DNA from: Exilibacterium tricleocarpae
Lineage (GTDB): Bacteria > Pseudomonadota > Gammaproteobacteria > Pseudomonadales > Cellvibrionaceae
NCBI RefSeq assembly: GCF_007004655.1
Contig: NZ_ML660094.1
Location: 186,001 to 250,000 of the forward strand
Reading direction: 5' to 3'
DNA length: 64,000 nucleotides
The notes beneath the pieces are model-generated. The model was not told where the DNA came from, did no database searches, and saw only the letters and a list, made by a program, of their open reading frames with translations. Position 1 is the stretch's first letter. Each line of letters opens with the position of its first letter. Positions 54,092 through 62,767 of this stretch are shown here, piece after piece. The position numbers and the translations under genes are program-made.

Positions 54092-56134
54092 TTATTCCCC
54101 CGCCACCCGCCGCGCAGCAAGCGCTTTGACAATCCGCAATTGCTCGCCGCGATAGGCAAGATCATAAGCGGTTTCCCCCCGGCTATTGGCTTTGGTGACA
54201 TCGGCACCGCGGCGCAACAACTCCGCGACTATCTCCGGGTGGCCGTATTTTGCCGCCAGTATCAATGCGGTTTCCCCGGCCCGGTTTAACGCGGCATCGA
54301 TCGGCATACCGCGCGTCAGAAGGTAGTCAATGGTTTCGACCGAACCACTGCCAATGGCGCCATGAAACACTTTCGGGTCATCGGGTGTGACACTGTCCGG
54401 CCCCGCCATCGCAACGATTTTACGCAAGTAATCCACCCGCCCCGCAGCGGCCGCCGCCCGGTACAACAGACCCAGGTTGTGACGGCTCAGGCGGCCGGGC
54501 TCCAGCAGATACTCGACCAGCGCCGCGTGACCGGAATCCTGGCCGGCTTTGGGAATAACGATTTTCCGGACCAGCCGCCCGTGATCGCTATCGGCGCCTG
54601 CTCGCACCAACGCCATCGCTACCGCGGCGTTTCTCTCCATCTGATCGCGGCGGGTGTTGGCACGCACTTTCAGGTTCAACGACAGCGGACTGCCCACGCC
54701 AATATCGGCGTTGGGGTCGGCACCCGCTTCCAACAACAGCTCGACTGTCTCCAGGTGATTTTCCGCCACTGCCAGCAACAACGGCGTATAGGTTCGCGAA
54801 ACCGCCGGCGTGTAGCGGGTGTCGATATCGGCCCCGCGTGCCAGCAGGATCGCCACCGCCTCGGTATTATTGGCCCGCACAGCCACATAGAGCGCCGGTC
54901 TTAAAATATCAGCGGGCGGTTGCGCGCCAAAGCGCTGCAGCAGTGGTGCAACCAGGTGGTTGTGGCCGGCGGCCAGGGCGTGGGCCAGTACATCTTTGCC
55001 CTCTTTGTCTTTGCGGGCAAGATCCGCCCCCCGGGCCATCAGTGCCTGCAACACTTCGCGATGGCCGTATTTCGCCGCCGCCATGGCGGCGGTCAAATCC
55101 ATAAAGTTGAGACTCTGGTCATCGATATCGGCGCCGGCATCGAGCAGCACATTGACCGCCTCGGTGTGTCCGTAACGGGCCGCCAGGTACAGCGGCGTGA
55201 CACCGTGGCGATTGCGCGGCGCCACCGGCATGCCACTTTGCAACAACAGGCTGATGACCTCGGCGCGCCCGGCCACCGCCGTATAATGCAGCACCGTATT
55301 GCCGGCGGCACCGGCGTCTGCCGTGAGTTCCCCGGCCGCCAGTTGCCGTTTCACCCCGTCTATATCGCCGAACCAGGCCGCCGCCAGCATCGGCGGCAGC
55401 TTCTTCGGCACATCGAGGTTGTCGCGACGGTCGCGCTTTGAAAGTTTGACCTTGGCTGTTGCCGCCGGCGCCTGCTGCGCCTCTTCATAACCAAAACCAA
55501 CCGCGCGCCGGTAGCTGCGCTTGTGGGTCTGTCGAAAGAGTTTATCGAGTTGTTTGACGGCTTCTTTAGTGTTATCCCAACCGTCGTCGGACCGACTGTG
55601 ATGCCAGGCTATCCCCCGCGCCTCCACAAACAGTGTGCGACTCAGATAGTCCGCCTCGACAACACACTCAACCACCTCGGCTGTCTGTCCGGGTTTCATC
55701 GGGGTGCGTTCATCGCGTTTGCGGGTACAGTTTTTTGGCGCCCTCAACTTGGCCAGTCCGGTGGGGGACCGGCTGCGCACAAAATCCCGGTTGTCCGACC
55801 ACAACGTGACGACATCGGCTCCGTATTGCGCAGCTTTCTCCCGCGCCAGACGCGTCGCATCAAAGGTACCGGACAGGGCTTCACACTGGTCCTTTTTTTT
55901 GCAGTGGTACTCCCGCAACACCACCGAAACCACACCGATAGGCTGGTAGCCCGCAGCCAGCAACTGTCTCTCCTCCAGCACGGAGACATCCGCTAACGCC
56001 GTCTTGGGGGCAAAGACTAACTTTTTGCTGATCGGCACATACTTGAGGTGTTCGAGTTTTTTAGCAAAACCGACCGGACTGCTGACCAGGCCGATGGCAA
56101 CTAGGGTTACCCGCAACAGGTGTCGCTTGAACAT
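54092..56134 (-). CDS. Secreted ankyrin-repeat protein
   Basis: 680 residues from the ATG at 56134 (MFKRHLLRVTLVAIGLVSSPVGFA), a signal peptide; the frame opens earlier at 56200. An N-terminal region of about 220 residues has a DUF4156-like look (GVVSVVLREYHCKKKDQCEA, AAQYGADVVTLWSDNRDF). From about residue 245 on there are at least ten ankyrin-type repeats, e.g. GNTVLHYTAVAGRAEVISLLL, GVTPLYLAARYGHTEAVNVLL, TPLLLAVAENHLETVELLLEAGADPN, ETALILAAKYGHPEIVAELLRRGADV. Periplasmic ankyrin proteins are scaffolds for protein-protein contacts; the partner is probably the downstream lipoprotein. Confidence 0.85.
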   Translation of the reverse strand: MFKRHLLRVTLVAIGLVSSPVGFAKKLEHLKYVPISKKLVFAPKTALADVSVLEERQLLAAGYQPIGVVSVVLREYHCKKKDQCEALSGTFDATRLAREKAAQYGADVVTLWSDNRDFVRSRSPTGLAKLRAPKNCTRKRDERTPMKPGQTAEVVECVVEADYLSRTLFVEARGIAWHHSRSDDGWDNTKEAVKQLDKLFRQTHKRSYRRAVGFGYEEAQQAPAATAKVKLSKRDRRDNLDVPKKLPPMLAAAWFGDIDGVKRQLAAGELTADAGAAGNTVLHYTAVAGRAEVISLLLQSGMPVAPRNRHGVTPLYLAARYGHTEAVNVLLDAGADIDDQSLNFMDLTAAMAAAKYGHREVLQALMARGADLARKDKEGKDVLAHALAAGHNHLVAPLLQRFGAQPPADILRPALYVAVRANNTEAVAILLARGADIDTRYTPAVSRTYTPLLLAVAENHLETVELLLEAGADPNADIGVGSPLSLNLKVRANTRRDQMERNAAVAMALVRAGADSDHGRLVRKIVIPKAGQDSGHAALVEYLLEPGRLSRHNLGLLYRAAAAAGRVDYLRKIVAMAGPDSVTPDDPKVFHGAIGSGSVETIDYLLTRGMPIDAALNRAGETALILAAKYGHPEIVAELLRRGADVTKANSRGETAYDLAYRGEQLRIVKALAARRVAGE

Positions 56135-56555
56135 AAGCTTTTTCCCCTGGCCCGCGTGTATCGTCGGAGTGCGGGTAGTTTTTATTGGTTGTACTGCCAA
56201 TCGCGACGATCAAAAGCAAGTATCCCCTGTTTTTCGAACTCGCGCCAGCCTCGCCTGCCCGACTCGATTTGTCTTTATCCCGTGTCAGCTCGCTAACGTC
56301 AACCAGCGATGCCATCCCGACAGCGGCTGCCAAGCCGTTGCTTCATCGGCGACCGTACATCGGGCACTGCCCTCGACAAGTTGGCGAAAACAGCCCGACT
56401 CTATTGCAATCGAGAGAATTTTCATGCTATTACTTCGCTCGCTCCGCGAGCGTTGCACGTTCGCACCACACACTCGTTTTACAACAAGACCCGATTGGCG
56501 CCACCTGCGCAGCAGCCTTGCCAGCGCCTGGAGATTTATCAAAGGTACTCGGGCT
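56135..56555. other. Intergenic region between divergent ankyrin and deaminase genes
   Basis: 421 bases. Frames continue through it from both sides but give no protein-like sequence. No repeat or RNA recognised. Confidence 0.4.
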
Positions 56556-57863
56556 ATGCAACCCTGTAAACTGCCAGATACCGGGAATTTACTGTTGCGC
56601 CATGCGCGCGTCCCCGCTGGAACACTGGCTGATGTCAAAGACGCGCCAGCGCCGGGCAGCGATGGGCTGGTCGAGACAGATATTGCCATTGACGACGGCC
56701 GCGTTGTCGGCCTCGGTCTGCCACTGCAACGCAGCAGCGCCGCCATGCCGGTGATCGATCTGGACGGTGCCCAGGTCTGGCCCTGCTATGTCGACATCCA
56801 TACGCATCTGGACAAAACCCACAGCGCCGAGCGCACCCCCAACACCGACTACAGTCTGCTCGGCGCAATCCGGGCGGATCAACGCGACCAGGCCAACCAC
56901 TGGAACGACGTCGATCTGCGCAAACGCATGAACTTCGCCTTGCAGTGCGCCTACGCACACGGCACAGCGGCAATGCGTACCCACCTGGTGTCGACGGCGT
57001 CGTTACGGCGCCTCACCTGGGACGTGTTTACCCACTTGCAGGAAACCTGGGCCGATCGCATAACGCTGCAGGCGGTCTCGCAAGTGGCGATGGAAGACTT
57101 GATCGGTACCGGCGGTAGAGAGTTGGCAGATTTTGTCGCCGAACGCGGCGGTGTATTGGGATGCACGATTAGCGGCAGCCCCGGCCCGGATATCGCTCCC
57201 CACCTGGATACGGTGTTTGCGCTGGCGGCGCAAAGAGAGCTCGACCTGGACTTCCATGCGGACGAGAACCTCGACCCCGACTCCCACGCCCTGCGTTATA
57301 TCGCCGAGACCGCACTGCGCACGGAGTTTTCCGGCAAGGTTGCCATCGGCCACTGCTGCAGCCTCTCGGTACAACATGTCAGTGAGGTCAAAAAAACGTT
57401 GGACCTGGTGGCTAAAAGCGGCGTTGCCATTATCGGTTTGCCCGGCACCGACCTCTATCAACAGGATCGCCACCCCGGCCACACCCCTCGCTACCGCGGC
57501 ATCACCCGCCTCCACGAAATGCAGCAACGGGATATTGCCATCGCCCTTGGCAGTGACGCCTGTCGCGATCTGTTTCACCCGTTTGGCGACTGCGACCTGC
57601 ACGCGGTTTTCGCCCAGGCGGCCCTGTTGGGACATCTGGATTCCGATCTCAGCAACTGGCCGCTCGCCGTCAACCGCACGGCGGCCGAATTGATGGGCTT
57701 GGCCGACACCGGCACCATCGCCGTGGGCAGCCCGGCCGATCTGATTATCTTCTCAGCGCGCTCCTACGGCGAGCTGTTATCCCGTCCCCAGGCAGACCGC
57801 CTGGTATTGCGCCAGGGTAAGCCCATCGATACGACCCTACCGGACTATCGCCTGCTCGATTAA
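56556..57863 (+). CDS. Amidohydrolase, cytosine deaminase (CodA)-like
   Basis: 435 residues from the ATG at 56556 (MQPCKLPDTGNLLLRHARVP); the open frame reaches 184 codons further upstream without family character. The metal site is VDIHTHLDKTH (H-x-H), the catalytic stretch LDFHADENLD with H and E, then AIGHCCSLSVQHV and the last ligand in ALGSDACRDLFHPFGDCD. This matches cytosine deaminase and related N-heterocycle deaminases. It may be used for pyrimidine or other heterocycle salvage. The 3' end overlaps the convergent methyltransferase gene by four bases. Confidence 0.88.
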   Translation: MQPCKLPDTGNLLLRHARVPAGTLADVKDAPAPGSDGLVETDIAIDDGRVVGLGLPLQRSSAAMPVIDLDGAQVWPCYVDIHTHLDKTHSAERTPNTDYSLLGAIRADQRDQANHWNDVDLRKRMNFALQCAYAHGTAAMRTHLVSTASLRRLTWDVFTHLQETWADRITLQAVSQVAMEDLIGTGGRELADFVAERGGVLGCTISGSPGPDIAPHLDTVFALAAQRELDLDFHADENLDPDSHALRYIAETALRTEFSGKVAIGHCCSLSVQHVSEVKKTLDLVAKSGVAIIGLPGTDLYQQDRHPGHTPRYRGITRLHEMQQRDIAIALGSDACRDLFHPFGDCDLHAVFAQAALLGHLDSDLSNWPLAVNRTAAELMGLADTGTIAVGSPADLIIFSARSYGELLSRPQADRLVLRQGKPIDTTLPDYRLLD

Positions 57864-58507
57864 GTGTTAACGCCCTCTATCCTCGGGCGGTGCAGTGAAT
57901 TGTCGATAACCAGCAGATAACCTTTGCTGCGGGTGCGTCCACCCAACTCACGCGGGCACAGGATGCAGGAAAAGTTGCGCTTGCAGTAATCGGCCAATTG
58001 CATAAAAGTCGGCCGCCCCGGATCGGCAAAAATAATTTGCTTCACCCCCGCCCGCAGAGCTGTTGTGACGAGCAGTTTGAGTTGCGTGAGCAACTCCGGC
58101 CAGAAACAGATATCCGCCCCGAGCACGATGTCCTGGCGACGAAAATCATCGTCGCCCAGTTGGTCGAAGCTGGCGTGGGCGGTTTCTACGCTGACGTTGT
58201 TAAGCTGCTCGTGGGAACTGACATAAGGGAATACGCGGCTGTCCGCATCCACCAGTAACGCCCGGCCGGCAAAGTGTTTGGCGCAATAAATACCGATCAG
58301 GCCCCAGCCGCAACCGATATCCATAATCCGCTGTCCGGGTGGCAGGGGGTGTTCCTGCAGGTAGTCCATGATCATATAACTGGATTGCCAGACCTGATGG
58401 CCGTGTAGTGTCGGCACCCGGTCTTCGCGTTTCAACTTCTTCAAAGTTGCATGCCTGTTTTTCAGGACTTTTACACCATAGACTGAGCGTACGTGGGTCG
58501 ACAGCAT
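57860..58507 (-). CDS. Class I SAM-dependent methyltransferase
   Basis: 215 residues. The SAM-binding motif is RIMDIGCGWGLIGIYCAKHF, followed by acidic LLVDADSRVF and later DIVLGADICFW. The arrangement (VWQSSYMIMDYLQEH before motif I) resembles PF10294-type lysine methyltransferases (METTL-like, ETFB methyltransferase). The target could be a protein lysine, but is not known. Start codon at 58507; the convergent deaminase gene overlaps its end. Confidence 0.85.
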   Translation of the reverse strand: MLSTHVRSVYGVKVLKNRHATLKKLKREDRVPTLHGHQVWQSSYMIMDYLQEHPLPPGQRIMDIGCGWGLIGIYCAKHFAGRALLVDADSRVFPYVSSHEQLNNVSVETAHASFDQLGDDDFRRQDIVLGADICFWPELLTQLKLLVTTALRAGVKQIIFADPGRPTFMQLADYCKRNFSCILCPRELGGRTRSKGYLLVIDNSLHRPRIEGVNT

Positions 58508-59052
58508 TCAGTGCACACTCCGGGAATATAGAAAGCGGCGTTGGGTAGAGAACGATTTCGCCGGCCACGGCGACAGAACCGCACGGCTGACTTGGAAAAA
58601 ACAAAACGAGAAATTGCGCAAGGTTTTGCACAAGAAACTGCCTGAAAACTCGACAGAAAACGTCGAGAGGATTTGTATCAGCGGCAGGCTTAACCTCAGA
58701 CCCGGGGATTGTAAACGTTTGGGTAGTGAAGTCAACGAGTATCTGTCAGCCGGCCCGCTGCCGAAGCGACACTACACTGTGCGGATAGGCGGCAACAGTC
58801 CAAAGGACCTCTCTCGAAGGACCCCGCAAAGGACCTCGCAAAGGACCTCGCAAAGGACCCCGCAAAGAACCTCTCAATCACCTCTCAACGGACCTTCCAG
58901 TCGTTGGTCTGCGGGTCACCCGCGGCCTGCCGCACGAACACCGGCGCCGGGCGGGATTGTGACTGTCGTTGCGTTAATAAAAACTAACCCGGCATTATAC
59001 GCGCAATTCGTGTAGAATAGCGGCTTGCCAAACAACAATGAAAGGTCGAGGA
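58508..59052. other. Intergenic region between methyltransferase and small basic protein genes
   Basis: 545 bases between divergent genes, with a 12-base tandem repeat at 58817-58876. An open plus-strand frame at 58614-59015 results in part from the repeat (RTSQRTSQRTPQRTS) and is not believed. Confidence 0.5.
58817..58876 (+). repeat. 12-bp tandem repeat, five units
   Basis: Units AAGGACCCCGCA, AAGGACCTCGCA (twice), AAGGACCCCGCA and AAGAACCTCTCA follow each other directly from 58817 to 58876; degenerate units lie on both sides. The unit holds AAGGA, but no start codon follows closely. Confidence 0.85.
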
Positions 59053-59250
59053 ATGGTTGCCAAAACCCAGAAAAGCACTGCCAAAAAACAGCCAGCAGCA
59101 GTCGAAACATCATTATCCATAGCAGAGCAGACCAAAATATTTCTGCAAACCGGCGGAGAGATTCAACAGATTAAATCCGGTGTCAGCGGCAAGCAAAGTA
59201 TGGGGGCCGCCAAACCCTCCGGCGCCGGTGCCAACACCGCCAAAGCCTAG
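59053..59250 (+). CDS. Small basic protein of unknown function
   Basis: 65 residues from the ATG at 59053 with GAGGA just before it. The N-terminus is lysine-rich (MVAKTQKSTAKKQ); the middle SIAEQTKIFLQTGGEIQQIKSGVSG is helical and then glycine-rich, a pattern I have seen in small conserved proteins of gammaproteobacteria without known role. The end is an alanine/glycine-rich tail. Probably nucleic-acid-associated from charge alone, which is weak evidence. Confidence 0.65.
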   Translation: MVAKTQKSTAKKQPAAVETSLSIAEQTKIFLQTGGEIQQIKSGVSGKQSMGAAKPSGAGANTAKA

Positions 59251-59531
59251 ACCCCGACGCGTCTTACCCGATCCTGTCGCCCCGACACCAGCCCGCGCAC
59301 CGCTTCCGGGACACCACGCCGGCTCCGCTCGGGTAAAGTCCCCGCCCCGCGTTTCGAAGCGCCGCCCAGTCGGCCGCCCGCCATGCTGATGTTGCGTCAT
59401 CATCCACGGCATTCGTCTTTTTATCATGTCCTGCGCAGGGAGCCCTGCCCAGAAGCCTTACAAAGGCCCGGGCCCCCGCGCAGGGGCTCCACTTGTTTCA
59501 GCGTCCCGTGTTTATCACTAAAGAGGTTGAT
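59251..59531. other. Intergenic region
   Basis: 281 GC-rich bases without a supported gene; possibly includes the end of the small-protein transcript and the promoter of the gamma-glutamyltransferase gene. Confidence 0.35.
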
Positions 59532-61283
59532 ATGAGCGATAACAACACCCCGTTCTCCCTGATTGCCTTAACGCTTGCTGCCGCATTGTTCCTCAGCGGA
59601 CTCGACAGCGCCCCTGCGGCGGCGGCTGACCGTATCACCGGCAGCACCGACGCCACCCGCTCGGCGGTGATCGCCGCCCGCGGCATGGTGGCCACCAGTC
59701 AGCCTCTCGCCACCCAGGTCGGCCTGCAGGTATTGCGCGAAGGCGGCAATGCCATTGACGCAGCTATCGCCGCCAATGCCGCACTCGGGTTGATGGAACC
59801 CACCGGCTGCGGGATCGGCGGCGACCTGTATGCCATCGTCTGGAGCGCTGCCGACAAGCGGCTGTTCGGCCTCAATGCCAGCGGCCGCTCGCCGTTGGGG
59901 CTGAGTTTCAGGGCCTTGAAAAAAGAATTACGGGCTCTGCAACGGGAGGATTTACCGCCCTTCGGTCTGCTGCCCATCTCGGTGCCGGGGACGGTGGACG
60001 GCTGGTTTATGCTCCACGAGCGCTTCGGCAAACTGCCCATGTCGCGCCTGCTGGCGCCCTCCATCGATTACGCCGAGCAGGGTTTTCCGGTCACGGAGCT
60101 GATCGCCTACTACTGGGGCCGGCGCCTGGACATCTACAGCCGCCAGCCCGGTGCCTTCGTCGACACCTTTACTATTGACGGGCGGGCGCCCGCCACTGGC
60201 GAGCTGTTTCGCAACCCCGACCTCGCCAACACCTACCGCCTGCTTGCCAGCGGCGGCCGGGACGCCTTTTACCGCGGTGAAATCGCCACCAAAATCGACG
60301 CCTTCATGCGCCGCGAAGGCGGCTATATCCGCAAGCGGGACCTGGAACAACACACCTCGGAATGGGTCGAACCTATGTCGGTCAATTACCGCGGCTACGA
60401 TGTGTGGGAGTTGCCGCCCAACGGCCAGGGCATCGCCGCGCTGCAGATGCTGAATATTCTGGAGGCCTATGACCTGCGGGCCATGGGCCACAACAGCCCG
60501 GAACTGCTGCACACGCTGATCGAGGCGAAGAAACTGGTATTTGAAGATCGCGCCAAGTTCTATTACGACGCCGCCTTTGCCAGCCAGCCGCTGGCGGGCC
60601 TGCTGTCCAAGGACTATGCGGCGCAGCGGCGCAAGCTGATCGGCCCCCGGGCCGCCGAACGGGTCGACGCCGGCAACCCTAATCTGTACCAGGGCGACAC
60701 GATTTATCTCACCACCGCCGATGCGGCGGGTAATATGGTGTCACTGATTCAAAGCAACTACCGGGGCATGGGCTCCGGCGTGGTGGTGCCGGGACTCGGG
60801 TTCGGCTTGCAGGACCGGGGGCAGATGTTCTCCATGGACCCCAAGCACAACAATGTCTATGCCCCGGGCAAACGGCCGTTTCACACCATCATTCCGGCAT
60901 TTGTCACCAAAGACGGTGAACCGGTGATGAGCTTCGGCTTGATGGGCGGCGCCATGCAGCCCCAGGGCCATGTGCAGATTCTGGTCAATATCATCGATTT
61001 CGGCATGAATCTGCAGGCCGCCGGCGACGCTCCACGCTGGCAACACTTCGGCTCGAGCGAGCCGACCCAGAGCGCCGCCGCCTATCTGAGTGACGGCGGC
61101 CGGGTGGCGCTGGAGTCCGGTATTCCCTATGACACCGTGCGCGGGCTGCTGCAGCGCGGGCATCGGGTCGAGTACGATCACGGCGGCTACGGCGGTTACC
61201 AGGCCATCTGGTACGACCGCCGGCAGCGGGTCTATTACGGCGCCTCCGAATCGCGCAAGGACGGCCAGGCGGCGGGGTTTTAA
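59532..61283 (+). CDS. ggt: Gamma-glutamyltransferase-family Ntn hydrolase
   Basis: 583 residues from the ATG at 59532 (MSDNNTPFSLIALTLAAALFLSGLDSAPA), preceded by AGAGG; signal peptide then VIAARGMVATSQPLATQVG. The precursor is expected to cut itself before the nucleophile threonine in GDTIYLTTADAAGNMVSL. Substrate residues follow in YRGMGSGVVVPGLGFGLQD and the C-terminal PFHTIIPAFVTKDGEPVMSFGLMGG. Such periplasmic enzymes hydrolyse glutathione or gamma-glutamyl peptides, or (YwrD-like branch) act on other amides. The next gene, an aspartic protease, follows after 25 bases. Confidence 0.9.
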   Translation: MSDNNTPFSLIALTLAAALFLSGLDSAPAAAADRITGSTDATRSAVIAARGMVATSQPLATQVGLQVLREGGNAIDAAIAANAALGLMEPTGCGIGGDLYAIVWSAADKRLFGLNASGRSPLGLSFRALKKELRALQREDLPPFGLLPISVPGTVDGWFMLHERFGKLPMSRLLAPSIDYAEQGFPVTELIAYYWGRRLDIYSRQPGAFVDTFTIDGRAPATGELFRNPDLANTYRLLASGGRDAFYRGEIATKIDAFMRREGGYIRKRDLEQHTSEWVEPMSVNYRGYDVWELPPNGQGIAALQMLNILEAYDLRAMGHNSPELLHTLIEAKKLVFEDRAKFYYDAAFASQPLAGLLSKDYAAQRRKLIGPRAAERVDAGNPNLYQGDTIYLTTADAAGNMVSLIQSNYRGMGSGVVVPGLGFGLQDRGQMFSMDPKHNNVYAPGKRPFHTIIPAFVTKDGEPVMSFGLMGGAMQPQGHVQILVNIIDFGMNLQAAGDAPRWQHFGSSEPTQSAAAYLSDGGRVALESGIPYDTVRGLLQRGHRVEYDHGGYGGYQAIWYDRRQRVYYGASESRKDGQAAGF

Positions 61284-61308
61284 CGGCAGTGCGATTGCAG
61301 GTAAAGCA

Positions 61309-62556
61309 ATGGGGACTAAACTCTTTTTCAGCATCAGTATCGTCCTCAGCTTTGCGCTGGGATGGGTGGCCGGCAACTACTCGCCGCAACCGGGCCCCGG
61401 CGGCGGCCCGGTCGCCGGGGCGGAGCCGGTCTCCCCTGCCCTGGCGGATGGCACCCCACGCCCCCGGACCGCAGTGAACGACGGCGGCGCCGAAATCGCG
61501 GTCACCGGTTGCGATTGTTATGTCGAGGCGGAACAGCCCGCCACCACCGCCCCGTCCTTTACCGCGCTGTTGCAACAGCGCCGCTTCGGTGAAGCCCTGC
61601 AGCTCTATCGACGCGCCATGGACTACGGCGACCCGCAAAGACACGAACTGAGAAAACAACTGCTGGCGTTTATGCGCCTGAAACTGCAGCAACTCAACTA
61701 CCGGGACTTTATCGATCTGGCCGGCCTGTTTCTGGAAGAGTACTACGACGATATCGATGTGCTGCTGATCGCGGCGACCTTCAACCAGCGTATGGGCTAT
61801 CTGGAAGAGGCCATCGGCCTGTTCCAGCAGGCTGTGCTCTACGCTTACCAGCCGGGGCAAAAACGCCAGGTAGCGGCGGCTTACGACGATTTTGTGCGCG
61901 CCGTCGACGCCCTGCTCGCCAAACAGAGCCGCTGGCAGGACTTGTGGCGGTTTTACGCCCACACCGATACCGTAGGTTTGATTCGACCGGCCGATAAAAT
62001 TCGCCTGGCGCAATTGTACTATCGCGCCGGCAACCAGGCGCTCGGGCGGGAGGTGCTGGCGAGCCTGGACGACGATCCCCACTGGCGCGAGGAGGCGGCG
62101 CAGGCCCTGCGCCAGTGGGATGCCGGGCAGGCGACGGCGCTGGCCCAGGAGCGCCCTGAACCCGACCCGGCGACAGAGACCATCGCCCTGCAAACGCGCG
62201 GGGAACACTATCTGGTACCCGTGTATTTCGACGACCAGGCTGCGCATTTGATCCTCGATACCGGCGCCTCTATGCTCACCCTTACGCGCGAGCACTTCGA
62301 CACCCTCTCGCGCGGTCTCGATATCCTGCCGTTGGGCTCGCGTATGTTCCATACCGCCAACGGCGTCTCCAACGGCGAGGTGTATCGCGTAGAGGCGCTC
62401 AGTATCGGCAATTATGAATTGCGCGGGGTGAATGTCGCCGTGCTGAATATGTCCATGGGCGATGACGCCGACGGTCTGCTCGGCATGAATGTGCTCAAGC
62501 ATTTCAAATTCGAGATCGACCAGGACCGCAACCGCCTCAACCTCCGCGCCCGTTGA
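61309..62556 (+). CDS. Membrane-anchored retropepsin-like aspartic protease
   Basis: 415 residues from the ATG at 61309 with AGGT upstream; the open frame begins earlier inside the ggt gene. One N-terminal transmembrane helix (LFFSISIVLSFALGWVAG), a proline-rich linker, a helical middle part with tetratricopeptide-like hairpins (QRRFGEALQLYRRAMDYGD, NQRMGYLEEAIGLFQQAV), and a C-terminal single-domain protease with the active-site AHLILDTGASMLTLTR and late DGLLGMNVLKHFKFEID. As in the TIGR02281/clan AA family, two chains must dimerise to form the site. Faces the periplasm. Function in the family is mostly unknown. Confidence 0.87.
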   Translation: MGTKLFFSISIVLSFALGWVAGNYSPQPGPGGGPVAGAEPVSPALADGTPRPRTAVNDGGAEIAVTGCDCYVEAEQPATTAPSFTALLQQRRFGEALQLYRRAMDYGDPQRHELRKQLLAFMRLKLQQLNYRDFIDLAGLFLEEYYDDIDVLLIAATFNQRMGYLEEAIGLFQQAVLYAYQPGQKRQVAAAYDDFVRAVDALLAKQSRWQDLWRFYAHTDTVGLIRPADKIRLAQLYYRAGNQALGREVLASLDDDPHWREEAAQALRQWDAGQATALAQERPEPDPATETIALQTRGEHYLVPVYFDDQAAHLILDTGASMLTLTREHFDTLSRGLDILPLGSRMFHTANGVSNGEVYRVEALSIGNYELRGVNVAVLNMSMGDDADGLLGMNVLKHFKFEIDQDRNRLNLRAR

Positions 62557-62608
62557 CGGCGGCCGTTGTGGCAGCTATTTGTCGCAATTCGTGCGCTGAC
62601 CAATATTT

Positions 62609-62710
62609 TTTTCACCCAAGAACAGCTTTTGGTGTCCTTAACCGGCCCGGATCGAGACCTAAGTGCCACCGAAGTGAAAGTATTTTCTGGTCGAAGCACT
62701 AACGAGAGTT
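62609..62710 (+). repeat. Shrunken copy D of the nested-palindrome family
   Basis: The left part (TTTTTTCACCCAAGAAC to GGTGTCCTTA, about 62608-62640) corresponds to the left flank of copy C at 29679-29708, and the right part (from CCCGGATCGAGACC at 62646-62659 to GGTCGAAGCAC near 62699) to the right flank at 29892-29945. The left 30-nt arm and the whole loop are missing between them. It seems a deletion product of a copy-C-like element. Confidence 0.7.
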
Positions 62711-62724
62711 GCGGCAACCGGATG

Positions 62725-62767
62725 CGGCAACTATTCCGGCAACTATTCCGGCAACTATTCCGGCAAC
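62725..62767 (-). repeat. 12-bp tandem repeat over the glycerate kinase stop codon
   Basis: CGGCAACTATTC is repeated exactly at 62725-62736, 62737-62748 and 62749-62760, then CGGCAAC. On the coding strand each unit reads GAATAGTTGCCG, so every unit adds an in-frame TAG after the C-terminal glutamate of the kinase. Copy-number change would leave the protein end unchanged. Confidence 0.85.
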
